Shown here: positions 21,333 through 31,975 of the stretch, piece after piece | Position numbering within the stretch: position 1 is the first letter of the stretch | How the letters are laid out: every line of letters starts with the position of its first letter | DNA from: Branchipolynoe longqiensis | Lineage: Eukaryota; Annelida; Polychaeta; Phyllodocida; Polynoidae | Reading direction: 5' to 3' | Assembly: GCA_030323885.1 (NCBI GenBank) | Contig: CM059193.1 | Location: forward strand, 59,106,042-59,170,041 | Length of the DNA: 64,000 nucleotides | The notes under the pieces: generated by a model | The model's input: only the letters and a program-made list of their open reading frames with translations | What the model was told of the DNA's origin: nothing | Databases searched by the model: none | Position numbers and translations under genes: made by a program

Positions 21333-21452
21333 AAATGGTGGCTTTTAAGGAGGACATATGGTGGTTGTAAGGAGGAGAAATGGTCGGAAGGCGGACGTAT
21401 AGTGGTCATAAGGAGGACGTATGGTTGTTATAAGGGGGACATATGGTGGTCG

Positions 21453-22000
21453 TCAATCAATCAATCAATAGTTCCGTCCTCTAGTAGAGGGTTGGATGCA
21501 ATGGTTCTCCACTTGTCCCGATGGTGTGCTGTTCTGATAGACTGTGAATAATTCAAGCCTGTCCACTGTGAAATATTTGTAAACCATGATGTTCTTGGTC
21601 TCCCTCTCCCTCTGCTGCCATTCACCTTCCCTTCCAACAATGTACGGTATATTGAACTCTGACGAATGATGTGGCCAAAATAAATAAGTTTCTTTGTCTG
21701 TATAGTGGCAAACAAGCTTTTCTTATTTTTAATTTTTCTGAGAACTTCTTTGTTGGTGATCTTCTTTGTCCATGATATTTTCATCATCCTTCGATAAGTC
21801 CACATCTCAAATGCTGCTAAACGTTTGTACATTTTCTTAGAGATTGTCCATGTCTCAGCCCCATACATTAGAGTAGACCACACATAACACTGAAGAATAC
21901 GCTTCCTTGTTTGTATTAATATCTTACTTGATGTTAACACTCTATACATTTTGGAGAATGTTGTTCGGGCTATTGTTATCCTTCTTTTAATTTCTTCCTG
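21453..22000 (-). mobile_element. RTE-like non-LTR retrotransposon, 5'-truncated, copy 2
   Basis: About 548 bp, roughly 99% identical to 1014-1545, with a longer TTGA tail. It is truncated further at the 5' side (breakpoint near 22000) and inserted in a 21-bp minisatellite, which resumes at 22010. The open frame of 162 codons (YRVLTSSKILIQ...RLAAFEMWTYRRM) ends with the same stop as copy 1. Confidence 0.85.
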
Positions 22001-22009
22001 TCATTAAGG

Positions 22010-22500
22010 GAGATGGTGGTCATAAGGAGGACATATTGTGGTCATAAGGAGGACATATGGTTGTCGTAAGGGGGACATATGGTGGTCGTAAGGAGGACGT
22101 ATGGTGGTCGGAAGGAGGACGTATGGTTGTCGTAAGGGGACATATGGTGGTCGTAAGGACATATGGTGGTCAAGGAGGACATATATGGTGGTTGTAAGGA
22201 GGACGTATGGTGGTCATAAGGAGGAGGTATGGTGGTCGGAAGGAGGACGTATAGTGGTCGTAAGGAGGACGTATGGTGGTCGGAAGGAGGACGTATGGTG
22301 GTCGGAAGGAGGATGTATGGTGGTCGGAAGGAGGACGTATGGTGGTCGTAAGAGGACATATGGTGGTCGTAAGGAGGACATATAGTGGTCGTATGGAGGA
22401 CGTATGGTTGTTGTAAGGAGGACGTATGGTGGTCGTCAGGAGGTATGGTGGTCGTCAGGACGTATGGTTGTTGTAAGGAGGACGTATGGTGGTCGCTGAA
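22010..22500 (+). repeat. 21-bp minisatellite (GGAGGACGTATGGTGGTCGTA)
   Basis: Degenerate units such as GGAGGACGTATGGTGGTC repeat about 20 times. The array starts near 21330, is split by the RTE copy (21453-22000) and ends at a CCCCAGTCACACTAC terminus. Confidence 0.85.
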
Positions 22501-22727
22501 ACCCCAGTCACACTACAGCTTGCGACCACTTTGCGACCACCTGAGACGAAAGTACCCACAGTCACCAGTGACGTACTTGGGGGCCAAAGGCTATGGTAGC
22601 CGACCTCTGCGCCCCAGATGTTCGAACCCCACGATCTACCAAAACAGCAGATATACACGCTCAACTCCATCAGTCATCTGTGAGCAAACGGGCTGATGAG
22701 TCTATCCACGTGATGCAATGGTGGACG

Positions 22728-23020
22728 GAAAGGTTTGTTTGTTGTTGTTTTACGTCCTAGGAACATCTAAGGTCATATCAGAATGGGTTCCTACTTGTGA
22801 CAGTGCGCACTCACGGCGACTTTATAGTGCTGCCCCACTGGAAGGCCAGGCCGCCAGCACCATGACCTGATATCCCACTCAGTCACATTATCCTGACAAC
22901 CAGTCCTTGCTCTATCCTAATAATGCCGAGCATCTGGCTAGGAAGCGACAAGTATCAATTGTTAAGTCATTGGTTTGAGTCGACCAGGGTTCGAACCCAC
23001 GACCCCATGATCTACCAAAG
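22728..23020 (-). mobile_element. SINE-B copy, first head type, truncated at the anticodon region
   Basis: TTTTACGTCCTAGGAACATC to GGGTTCGAACCCACGACC. A separate head fragment lies at 22618-22670. Confidence 0.8.
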
Positions 23021-23097
23021 TGGACGGAAAAGAAAAGCCAGATGGGAAAAGTCACAGAAATAAAAGTTTTGAATTACTTTGGCTAGCAAAAAAAGTC

Positions 23098-23338
23098 ACA
23101 GTGCACACTCATGCCATCGTTATAGTGCTGTCCCACTGGGAAATCAGGCCACCAGTACCATGACCTGATATCCCACTCAGTCACATTATCCTGACACTGA
23201 GCCAACCAGTCCTTGCCCTATTCTAATAATGCCAAGCGCCAGGCTCGGAAGTGACAAGTATACATTTTTGTAAGTCATTGGTTTGACTCAACGGCAATTG
23301 AACTCCGGACCTTCCGCACGGGAGGCCTGCGCTATACT
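23098..23338 (-). mobile_element. SINE-B copy lacking the tail end, second head type
   Basis: Starts in GTGCACACTCATGCC and runs through the head (GGCAATTGAACTCC) to GGCCTGCGCTATAC. Confidence 0.75.
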
Positions 23339-23373
23339 GTCTATCTCTGGCCATACATACAAATGTGAAGGCC

Positions 23374-23878
23374 CTGTCACACTTTACCGGATCGAGGAAA
23401 CGGATTGAAACAGAACAAAGTCGGTTGATATCTGGCAAAGTCCGGTTTGTGTCCGTTGCATATCCGTTGATATCTGTTGATATCCGGCCCGATCCGTTAC
23501 AAGTTTTGAGCATGCACAAAACTTGGAACTGATTACGCCGGACTGGCATATGCGGTTATTATCCGTTACCGTCCATTCCCCATCCTTTCCCTGTCTGTTA
23601 CCCGTCCGTTCCCGTCCGTTACTGCCCGTTCCAGTCCCTTACATATCCATTACACGTCCGTTGCCGTTCGCTATAGTTCTTTTTGTATACTGAATTGTCT
23701 GTTGATCGTTAGATACGTTATCAACCGTTACCATCTGTTACCCATCCATTACCATCTGCTACCCGTCCATTACCATCCGTTACATTATCGATACATGTCA
23801 CGCCCGAATAACACCGAACTAGAATATTCTTTGCCCGGTTCTGTCCGTTGCTCAAGCCGCCGTAGTGTGACAGGCACT
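23374..23878. mobile_element. foldback element with GGCCCTGTCACAC ends, second family
   Basis: AAGGCCCTGTCACACTTTACC ... AGTGTGACAGGCACTT. The interior is degenerate TCCGTTACCGTCCGTT-type units. Confidence 0.75.
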
Positions 23879-23995
23879 TAATAACGGGATACGCAGCGGG
23901 AGACCTGCCAATCAAACCCACCGGACGCGCATGGCTGCCTTCTGATTGATTGATTGACTGTTCATATCAGGACGGGACTGATTTTTGAACCTACC

Positions 23996-24378
23996 CAAAG
24001 ACCCTATAATACTAAGACGGCTCACTCAGCCTGTACTGTGTAATCAAAATGATCAAACCCACCACTTGGTGCGCTGGCTGTTCTCTTGGTTAAACAGGTG
24101 CTATATTATATGTATAAATGTATATATGAATGTGAAAGATGTGTGATGATGGCGATGCTGATGATGATGCTGATGATGATGTGTATTTGTTCATAGCAAT
24201 TTCATATTGATGTGTATTCATACTTACCTATCTCATGTATCATATATTTGTATGTGCTTACATGTGAAACACCAACCAGCAGCCGGGCTGATCAAACCCA
24301 CCACAAGGTGGCACTGCAAAATTTACATTACCATGGGAGAGATAGGGAGTGAGCCATCTTAGTATTATAGGGTCTTTG
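23996..24378. mobile_element. hAT-like MITE with ACCTACC duplication
   Basis: CAAAGACCCTATAATACTAAG and its complement at the ends; 383 bp; flanked by ACCTACC (23989-23995 and 24379-24385), an 8-bp duplication with one mismatch if the next base is counted. CAAAG ends fit hAT. Confidence 0.8.
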
Positions 24379-24414
24379 ACCTACCTCGGGGCGAGTAAAA
24401 GACTTGTTCCAAGG

Positions 24415-24620
24415 TTTGACTTGATGGGTTTTACATCCTAGAAACATCTGAGGTCATTTCAAGACGGGTACCGACCTGTGTCAGTGCGTAACTCACGGTG
24501 CATGCTTTATAGTGCTGCGCCCACTGGGAGACCCATCCGCACATGCACCATGACATGATATGCCACTCAGTCACATTATTGTGATGCTGATGTACCTAGG
24601 TCTTTCCCTATCCTAGTAAT
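24415..24620 (-). mobile_element. SINE-B 3' part, degenerate
   Basis: Tail and middle; about 15 bp before an opposite-sense full copy. Confidence 0.75.
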
Positions 24621-24633
24621 GCTAAGAGACTGG

Positions 24634-24947
24634 ACGTGGTGGCCGAATCGGTAGAGCGCAGGCTTCCAGTGCAGAAGGTCAGGCGTTCGAATCCTAGCCG
24701 AGTCAAACCAATGACATACAAAATGTATACTTGTCGCTACCTAGCCAGGCGCTCGGCACTACTAGGGTAGGTCAAGGGCTGGTTAGCTCAGCGTCAGCAT
24801 AGCGTGACTGAGTGGCAAATCAGGTCATGATGCCGGCAGTCTACTACCCCAGTGGAACAGCACTATAAAGTCGCCATGCGTGTGCTTTGTCGCGAGTTGG
24901 TACCCATTCTGATATGACCTTAGATGTTACCAGGATGTAAAACCCCC
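24634..24947 (+). mobile_element. SINE-B copy, second head type, full length
   Basis: Head GACGTGGTGGCCGAATCGG, B box GCGTTCGAATCC, tail ending TAAAACCCCCCCAAAAC. Confidence 0.85.
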
Positions 24948-25794
24948 CCAAAACAAGCAGAAATGCAGTGCGACAGGCTAGGTAGGGCAATCAGTGATTA
25001 GCGCATACCCCCCTCCCCCTCCCCCGCACACCCCTACCCACACCACGCACACCCCTACCCACACCACGCACCACTCACATCACACACACCACACACACAC
25101 ACACCGGCTCCCCCGCAACCTCCACCACCACCCCCCCTCCACACACAGCACTGCTATTTTGAACCGAACCAATAAATGATTGATTGGGCCCATCCCCATC
25201 CCTCATTCCACCCCTCCCTCCGACACCAACAAAAAGTCCAAACCAGAAAAGATTGGCAAGTTATCGGCGATCGTTGGAGTTCAAAGTAAATTTGACATTA
25301 TTCGTGTCTTTTCATTTTATATTCACAACATACTCAACAACTCGACAACCCCCGTGTGCATCCACAAGTTTGTGTTTTACATGACATTGTATTCTGTTTT
25401 ATTTCTGGTAGGTATACGAATAACACCTCACATAATAGCACCTAGGTTCTTCTGTTATATTGGCTTAGGATGCCCTTCTATGGAGCAACAAATACGTAAT
25501 AAGTGCACCAGTATCTAAGTTGGACATGTAGGTTCAAATATAGGTAACTACTTTGCTTTAGAAAAGTCTATGCTTTCATCGGAATATGTCACTTTAATGA
25601 GTGCAAAATGGCAACCCTGCCTGTAGCTTCAATTCAAATAATGGATTAGTCGGAATTGGTACGAGAAGGAGAGGAGCAAAGGGGGGCGGGGGGTAAGGAC
25701 GATCCATATCGACAATATGGCAAAGGGGCTGATGAGGGGGTGGGGGTGGGGTTAACATCCTACACTGGCTATCTTATTCGAACCTGGAAACACA

Positions 25795-26080
25795 ATTCCC
25801 AGTCAAACTCTAGTCGAGTCAAACCGGGTACTTACAAATTTGTACTTGTCGCTTCCTAGTCAGGCGCTCAGCATTATTAGCCTAGGGCAAGGACTGGTTG
25901 GCTCAGTGTCAGGATAATGTGACTGAGTGTGATATCAGGTCATGGTGCTGGTGCCTTGGTCTCCCAGTTGGGCAGCACTATAAAGTCGCCATGAGCGTGC
26001 ACTGTCGCAAGTTGGTACCCGTCCTGATATGACCTTAGATGTTGCTAGGACGTCAAATTCCAAAAATCAACCAACCAACA
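25795..26080 (+). mobile_element. SINE-B body and tail, first of a tandem series
   Basis: Lacks an intact head; its tail (AATTCCAAAAATCAACC) leads directly into the 366-bp tandem units. Confidence 0.8.
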
Positions 26081-27037
26081 AGTCGATACCCGTCCTGATA
26101 TGATGTTGCCAGGATGTAAGTTTGAGCGTCCGTCTCCCATGTTGGTAGACTGTGGGATCTGGGGTTCGAACCCTGGTCGAGTCAAACCAATGATTTAAAA
26201 ATTGATACTTGTTGCTGCCTAGCCAGGCGCTCGGCATTATTAGGATGAGGCAAGGACTGGTTAGCTGAGAGTCAGGATAATGTGACTGAGTGTGATATCA
26301 GGTCATGGTGCTGGTGGCCTGGTCTCCCAGTTGGGCAGCACTATAAAGTCGCCATGAGTGTGCACTGTCACAAGTTGGTACCCGTCCTGATATGACCTTA
26401 GATGTTGCTAGGATGTCAAATTCCAAAAATCAACCAACCAACAAGTAGATACCCGTCCTGATATGATGTTGCCAGGATGTAAGTTTGAGCGTCCGTCTCC
26501 CATGTTGGTAGACTGTGGGTTCTGGGGTTCGAACCCTGGTCGAGTCAAACCAATGATTTAAAAATTGATACTTGTTGCTTCCTAGCCAGGCGCTCGGCAT
26601 TATTAGGATGAGGCAAGGACTGGTTAGCTGAGAGTCAGGATAATGTGACTGAGTGTGATATCAGGTCATGGTGCTGGTGGCCTGGTCTCCCAGTTGGGCA
26701 GCACTATAAAGTCGCCATGAGTGTGCACTGTCACAAGTTGGTACCCGTCCTGATATGACCTTAGATGTTGCTAGGATGTCAAATTCCAAAAATCAACCAA
26801 CCAACAAGTCGATACCCGTCCTGATATGATGTTGCCAGGATGTAAGTTTGAGCGTCCGTCTTCCATGTTGGTAGACTGGGATCTGGGGTTCGAACCCTGG
26901 TCGAGTCAAACCAATGATTTAAAAATTGATACTTGTTGCTTCCTAGCCAGGCGCTCAGATGTATTAGGATAGGGCAAGGCGGTGTGGAATGAAGAAGCCC
27001 AATCGTCCGTGGTTGAAATTTCCCCTGCTTAAACAAC
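26080..27037 (+). repeat. SINE units tandemly repeated at 365-366 bp
   Basis: The junction CAACAAGT(C/A)GATACCCG...GATGTTGCCAGGATG followed by the head recurs at about 26080, 26445 and 26810. Units 1 and 2 are nearly identical. Unit 3 switches after GGATAGGGCAAGG to the SINE-A tail, which the TRIM then interrupts. Confidence 0.88.
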
Positions 27038-27538
27038 TGTAGTGGTCTGCACTGACCTCTCAGGCAAGTAACCACATAGACAGGTAGGCGTGGGTAGTGT
27101 GTTGATATCAGGGAGCCTAGGTGGTGTAATGGTTAGCACACTGGCCCGGAATGCAAAGAGATGTGGGTTCGAGTCCCGCTCTAGGCACAATATTTCCCAT
27201 TTTCATCACCCCCATGACACTGGTGCCATGACCAGGATCCTGTACAAGCTATGCGCTGTATGGTTGTTGAACCTACCCTGTGTATGTATGTGTTAGTGCA
27301 TTGCCTGTATGTATGTAATTGTAAGTATTACAAGACTTGCAATTGCAGGGGGACGAGTGTAGTGGTCTGCACTGACCTCTCAGGCAAGTAACCACATAGA
27401 CAGGTAGGCGTGGGTAGTGTGTTGGTATCAGGGAGCCTAGGTGGTGTAATGGTTAGCAAACTGGCCTGGAATGCAAAGAGATGTGGGTTCGAGTCCGCTC
27501 TAGGCACAATATTTCCCATTTTCATCACCCCCATGACA
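27038..27538 (+). mobile_element. TRIM-like miniature LTR element, copy 2 (inserted in a SINE tail)
   Basis: 5' LTR 27038-27219, internal 27220-27357, 3' LTR 27358-27538; length 501 bp as in copy 1. It is inserted in the tail of a SINE, with target CAAC duplicated (27034-27037 and 27539-27542). The intact SINE tail elsewhere reads TTAAACAACTAATG, which gives the empty site. The primer-binding site TGGTGCCATGACCAGGAT (27221 on) resembles the reverse complement of the tRNA-His 3' end, and the polypurine tract is GCAGGGGGACGAG (27345-27357). The LTRs are about 98% identical, so insertion is recent. Each LTR contains a tRNA-like block (about 27114-27187) with A box TGGTGTAATGG and B box GGTTCGAGTCC. 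Confidence 0.85.
27114..27187 (+). promoter_or_regulatory. tRNA-Gln-like sequence with Pol III A and B boxes inside the LTR
   Basis: The acceptor-like ends GCCTAG / CTAGGC pair. The D-arm reads TGGTGTAATGGTTAGCAC, matching animal tRNA-Gln. The T-arm is GTGGG-TTCGAGT-CCCGC. The anticodon arm does not fold, so this is not a tRNA gene but could act as an internal Pol III promoter. Equivalent blocks lie in the other four LTRs. Confidence 0.7.
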
Positions 27539-27575
27539 CAACTAATGTACTAAAATAAAACACCCCAAAAAAAAC
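27539..27575 (+). mobile_element. remainder of the SINE-A tail after the TRIM insertion
   Basis: CAACTAATGTAC plus A-rich end completes the tail interrupted at 27037. Confidence 0.8.
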
Positions 27576-27643
27576 GAGCGACACAATTCAAGTCGAGTTG
27601 TCGGTTTGTGTGAGTTGGGCTTTAGAACGCGTGTGGAGACCGG

Positions 27644-27926
27644 TGTGGCGTGCTCAGTCGTGTCCCGTGCTCAGCCGTGTACCTATACTCAAACTCAAGG
27701 CATTGTCAATGGTCGTGAGTAATTTTCATACAGAAAATACAGAACAAGTGAAATATCTCTAAAACCACACCACCTAGAAACAAATCGCTTGGTATACACA
27801 TAGAAAACATCTTTACCAAAAACATTATATTAAATTTATAAGGTTAGTGACTTACAACCATTGACAATGCCTTGAGTTTGAGTATAGGTACACGGCTGAG
27901 CACGGGACACGGCTGAGCACGCCACA
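27644..27926. mobile_element. TGT...ACA element with CCGG duplication, copy G1
   Basis: Terminal repeats of about 70 bp (TGTGGCGTGCTCAG ... ) flanked by CCGG (27640-27643, 27927-27930); 283 bp, no ORF. The TGT ends and 4-bp duplication recall Ginger-type transposons. Confidence 0.85.
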
Positions 27927-28062
27927 CCGGCAAGTTTGAAAATCGACAACCTGCAATTGAACATATGTCATGCCTGGCGGACACCAATCGACATCGGCGA
28001 CAGAATTCTGCACATCGGGGATCGGGAATGCTGGACGGATGTCTCTGGTTTGAGTGGGTTTT

Positions 28063-28130
28063 TGGTTATGTTTGTTTGTTGGAGGTTTTATATCCTGACA
28101 ACATCTAAGGTCATATCAGGGATGGTAGTG
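28063..28130 (-). mobile_element. SINE-B tail fragment
   Basis: TTTTATATCCTGACAACATC, TAAGGTCATATCAGG only. Confidence 0.7.
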
Positions 28131-28451
28131 ACCAGGTTGGAGAGATTACCTCATTCGGATGACGTTGGTCATTTTAGGTCCGCTTCAATTTCCAAGGTCG
28201 TATTTGATATAAGATTATGTAGTGAAATGAGATAAATGACTGTGGAACTCTGAGTTTGGGTTAGTTTTACTATTGGAACATATCACAGGAAAGGACACAA
28301 CTATATTAAGATCACTGATTAGTGTCAGGATATTTTGTTAGGGAAGTAATTAGTAAAACAACATTTAAATATTAGTGCATAATGGTCATGAACCAGGCTC
28401 CCTTTGCTAGTTACTGTGTTGGTATAACCAAACAACCACATCACAATAGGG

Positions 28452-28868
28452 GTAGCTCTAGATAAAGGATTCACCCGGTACTCGCAGTACACGGGTGAAG
28501 ACCAGCTCTATATAAAAACGGTCTAAAAAGCGGGATAATGAAATGAGAGCTTAATTTCACAATCTAAGAAGCAACATTTATTCTTTGGAGATGTCTTCAT
28601 ATTTCCCCGCTACCTTTGAGTTGAAAAATATAATAAAACATCTATTTTAATCAGATTTAAAAGTGAAATCGACGGTGTTCTATGGCCGCCATCTTGTCTT
28701 TTTGCATTCTCTCCCATTTCACCAACTCTGTGCCAATATAAGTATCCATTTAATACTGGAGGCAGGCATTCTACTTCCTGTTCCATACTAAAGCTATTTT
28801 CACCCATATTTACACTACGTTGCCGTGCACCCGTGTACTACAAGTACTGGGTGAATCTTTTATCTAGG
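28452..28868. mobile_element. TAGATAAA MITE, copy T1
   Basis: CTAGATAAAGGATTCACCC end and its complement near 28866. Interior CGCCATCTTGTCTTTTTGC. Confidence 0.82.
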
Positions 28869-29304
28869 GTAGCTCTAGATAAAAGATTCACCCGGTACTT
28901 GTAGTACATGGGTGAAGGACACCATAGTGTAAATACGGGCGAAAATAGGTTTAGTATGGAACATGACCTAGAAACTGTGGTTCCATGATCAAATCAGGAC
29001 AAATGGCTACTCATATAGGCACAGAGTTGGTGGAATGGGAGAGAATGCAAAAAGACAAGATGGCGGCCACAGAACGCCATCGATTTCACTTTTAAATCTT
29101 ATTAAACTATATATTATATTATATTTTTCAACTCAAAGGTAGCGGGGCTATCAATAAGACATATGTAAAGAATAAATGTTGCTTCTTAGATTGTGAAATT
29201 AGGCTCTCAATTCAGTAACCTGCTTTTTCGACCGTTTTTATATAGGGTTGGTATTCACCCATGTACTGCAACTGCGAGTACCAGGTGAATCCTTTATCTA
29301 GGGT
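28869..29304. mobile_element. TAGATAAA MITE, copy T2, inverted beside T1
   Basis: Same ends; interior in the opposite sense (AAGACAAGATGGCGG). The two share a short GGGTAGCTC junction. Confidence 0.82.
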
Positions 29305-29884
29305 AGCACCAGTCAGTCTTGTGTGTACATGCAGGTCAGTGGCAAACCCTGTGTTACTGTCCCCTCCCAATATGAGCACGAGTTCGTCAACAGAAAGAAC
29401 TACCATTCCATCAACGTGCAGGTAGATTTAAGCTGTGTTTCTTCCATTGTCATGAACATTTAATTTCCTTGCCTAACTATACTGTTCGACGTGTTGGATG
29501 TAAACAAGTGTTCCAACTCATAAAACGAAGAAGTCAATCTCCATTGACTAGTCATCAAATTATGCGACCGAGTTTTGTTCTCGTTATTCCCCCTGCGCCC
29601 TAGCTTAGGTGTGTGGGAAGAAATTTCAAACCCCTTAAATACATCACGAATAAAATGCCACGCCCCGGAAATAACTCCAAACGCCCTTTAACTTGTCCCA
29701 CATATTATTGGAATACGGCAAGTAGTAAAGAAGATATGCCTTTGTGAAAATCGTACACTCATGATGATTTGCGTACATTTATTATAATGTATCATCGATA
29801 TGTGTTATGCAAATAGGTTAATTTTCTGGTACTATGCAGGTCATTTATTGGTTAATTGCGGCAGCTAGATGCCATTTGGAGTTG
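29305..29884. other. unassigned stretch upstream of the Harbinger transposase
   Basis: No transposase N-terminus or HTH exon is visible here, so the 5' part of the element is missing or unrecognised. Confidence 0.4.
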
Positions 29885-30255
29885 TGAATGTGTGTCACTA
29901 TATCTGACTGTGTTTTACTATATGAGGATAACATGTATGTGAGTGTGTGTGAATGCATGTGACTGTATCTGACTGTGTTTTACTATATGAGCATAACATG
30001 TCTGTGAGTGTGTGTGAATGCGTTTGACTGTATCTGACTGTGTCTTAGTATATGAGGATAACATGTCTGTGAGTGTGTGTGAATGTGTGTGACTGTATCT
30101 GACTGTTTTACTATATGATGATAACATGTCTGTGAGTGTGTCTGAGTGTGTGTGACTGTATCTGACTGTGTTTTACTATATGAAGATAACATGTCTGTGA
30201 GTGTGTGGGACTGTATCTGACTGTGTTTTACTATCTGAGGATAAGATGTCTGTGA
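29885..30255 (+). repeat. 65-bp minisatellite, about 5.5 copies
   Basis: Each unit contains GACTGTATCTGACTGTG, TTTTACTATATGAGG and ATAACATGTCTGTGAG. It ends 135 bp before the Harbinger transposase exon. Confidence 0.9.
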
Positions 30256-30389
30256 GTTGCATTTTTAGGCGAACCTAGTCTAATTCTTTTTATATTGAGG
30301 CATTTCACTAAGATTATATCCCAAACTAGTCGATGCCTAATACCTTTGTGTCATCTAATTTCTGTGGTTATGGTCATTTGTCTTTGCAG

Positions 30390-30960
30390 GTAATCTGCGG
30401 CACGGATCTGAAATTCATCAACTGCATCGTCAAGTGGCCGGGCAGCGTCCATGATGCTCGAGTTCTCCGTGAGTCGGACCTGTTCGACGCATTTGAGAGT
30501 GTGGACGCTAAACCTTTGGCAGGCGTTCTCCTAGGGGACAGTGGCTACATGTTGCGGGATTGGCTGCTTACCCCCTTCATGAACCCAGTCAATGCTCAGC
30601 AGGAAGCATATACACCACAAGTCCGCTAGGTGCATTGTTGAAAGATCGATAGGAGTCCTCAAGTGACGCTGGCACTGTTTGCGCAGGCTGCGCCTCCAGC
30701 CCGAAAAAGCATGCAATGTGATAACAGTGTGCATCATCTTGCATAACAAAGCTAGGGATCTGCGCCTCACTGACCCCGCTGACTCGGATTATGAAGGCGA
30801 ATCAGACCACGAAGATGGGGGACACGATGAACCTCCTCGGCCACGGAACTACCAACAAAGTGAGCATGTGCGCTCAGTCGTGGGTAAAGCTGCCCGCCAG
30901 AGAGTCGTTGACAATTATTTTTTATTTACTTTGAATACCACATCCCACTCTAATATGTTG
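30390..30960 (+). pseudogene. PIF/Harbinger (HARBI1-like) transposase, 3' part
   Basis: After an acceptor (TTGTCTTTGCAG|GTA) come VICGTDLKFINCIVKW, PGSVHDARVL and VLLGDSGYMLRDWLLTPF, matching the DDE_Tnp_4 fold with its second Asp (GDSGY). The Glu motif (ERSIGVLK) follows near 30640 in a shifted frame, with an in-frame TGA directly after it. Then come RRLRLQPEKACNVI, CIILHN and an acidic tail (EGESDHEDGG). The exon with the first catalytic Asp is not found upstream. Frameshift and stop make it non-functional. Confidence 0.85.
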
Positions 30961-31063
30961 TCGCTAATGGGTGTGTAAGATGGTAAACATTTGGACAAAA
31001 CGTATGTACATGTGTTGATAGAATTTATTAATGGATAGCCAGCGGAGTACAACACTTTTACGT

Positions 31064-31392
31064 TCAGTAACCCATTTCCCTCTCCACCTTCTGTATCTCG
31101 AGCAGTTCACGCCGATACTGCGCCTCCATCAACTTTGTGTGGGCCGTCGCTTCCTCATATTGCGCTTCGAGCCGGCACATCTTGGATTAATTTTTTTCTG
31201 TCGTACTCGACAGGAATGCCATGTACGCAGCTCGCTCTTCCGGGTCAGTGGTGCCCTCCCCTATGGTGTGTCTGTTTGCACGACATCTTGAACACGGCTT
31301 GTGGTGTGTCAAGGGAGTCTGGAAGAGTGTTGCTGCCTGGGAACGGGTGGTGAGGTCCGACTGGGCAGTAACTACCAGCGCACTGGCTGCAC
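31064..31392 (-). pseudogene. Harbinger Myb/SANT gene, terminal exon
   Basis: Acceptor TGTTCACAG|GT. The frame runs GAASALVVTAQSDL ... DPEERAAYMAFLSS, hits TAA, then continues in the same frame as MCRLEAQYEEATAH and RRELLEIQKVEREMGY before TGA. The end is a charged coiled coil, typical of the partner protein. The internal stop marks decay. It lies about 100 bp from the transposase end, tail-to-tail. Confidence 0.65.
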
Positions 31393-31762
31393 CTGTGAAC
31401 AGCAACGATCGGAACTGCCCGATAACTTACAGAGAGTCGTGGGCAGTTCAATGTCCTGTTACAAGTGGACACTTTCCTGTTACAAGTGCACAGTTAAATT
31501 TGCTCATTTATTTGTATATGTATTCCAATAATTCTTGTCTAAAGTTACCATGTACAGTTGGTATGTATTTTTAGTAATCGACAGATGGGTTGATTTATAT
31601 TGTGTGACCAATTTTACATTTACAGAATGTTCCTCCAGAATGGCCATGCGAAATGCTGTAATTCTTTCATTACTTTTGTCCCTATGTCCCTATGTTTATT
31701 GTTACACATCGCCCACATTATTGGTTGTAATGTTATTAAACACACACGCATATAGTAGTTAC

Positions 31763-31975
31763 CTGTGTTTCTCCAGGAACCCGTGTACTCGGCTGTTGGG
31801 GATGGGGTTTGTCGGGTCACCGTGCAGCAGGGTGGTGTTAGGGTTGGCTCTGGGGTCGCAGCGCACATCACACTCTCGCGCACACTCATGCCCGTAGTCA
31901 GCGACGCAACTGGCTCTTCTTGTGACCAGCCGATCTCGATATTGCTAGCCACATGCGCGGGGACCGCAGAGGGTG
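31763..31975 (-). CDS. Harbinger Myb/SANT gene, exon 3
   Basis: Acceptor TCGTTGCAG|CA, donor ACACAG|GTAACT. The 213-nt exon reads APSAVPAHVASNIEIGW, then a Thr/Pro-rich linker. Phase matches the microexon upstream and exon 4 downstream. Linker regions of this kind separate Myb domain and C-terminal coiled coil in these proteins. Confidence 0.6.

Noticed and set aside
24655..24722. tRNA genes in SINE heads (also at 38785, 39820, 49226, 58335, 63190)
   Set aside because: B boxes are present, but the heads are fused to SINE bodies and do not form full cloverleaves.
29885..30255. CRISPR-like regular repeats (also 10395-10890)
   Set aside because: Contiguous minisatellites without unique spacers, in a eukaryotic genome.
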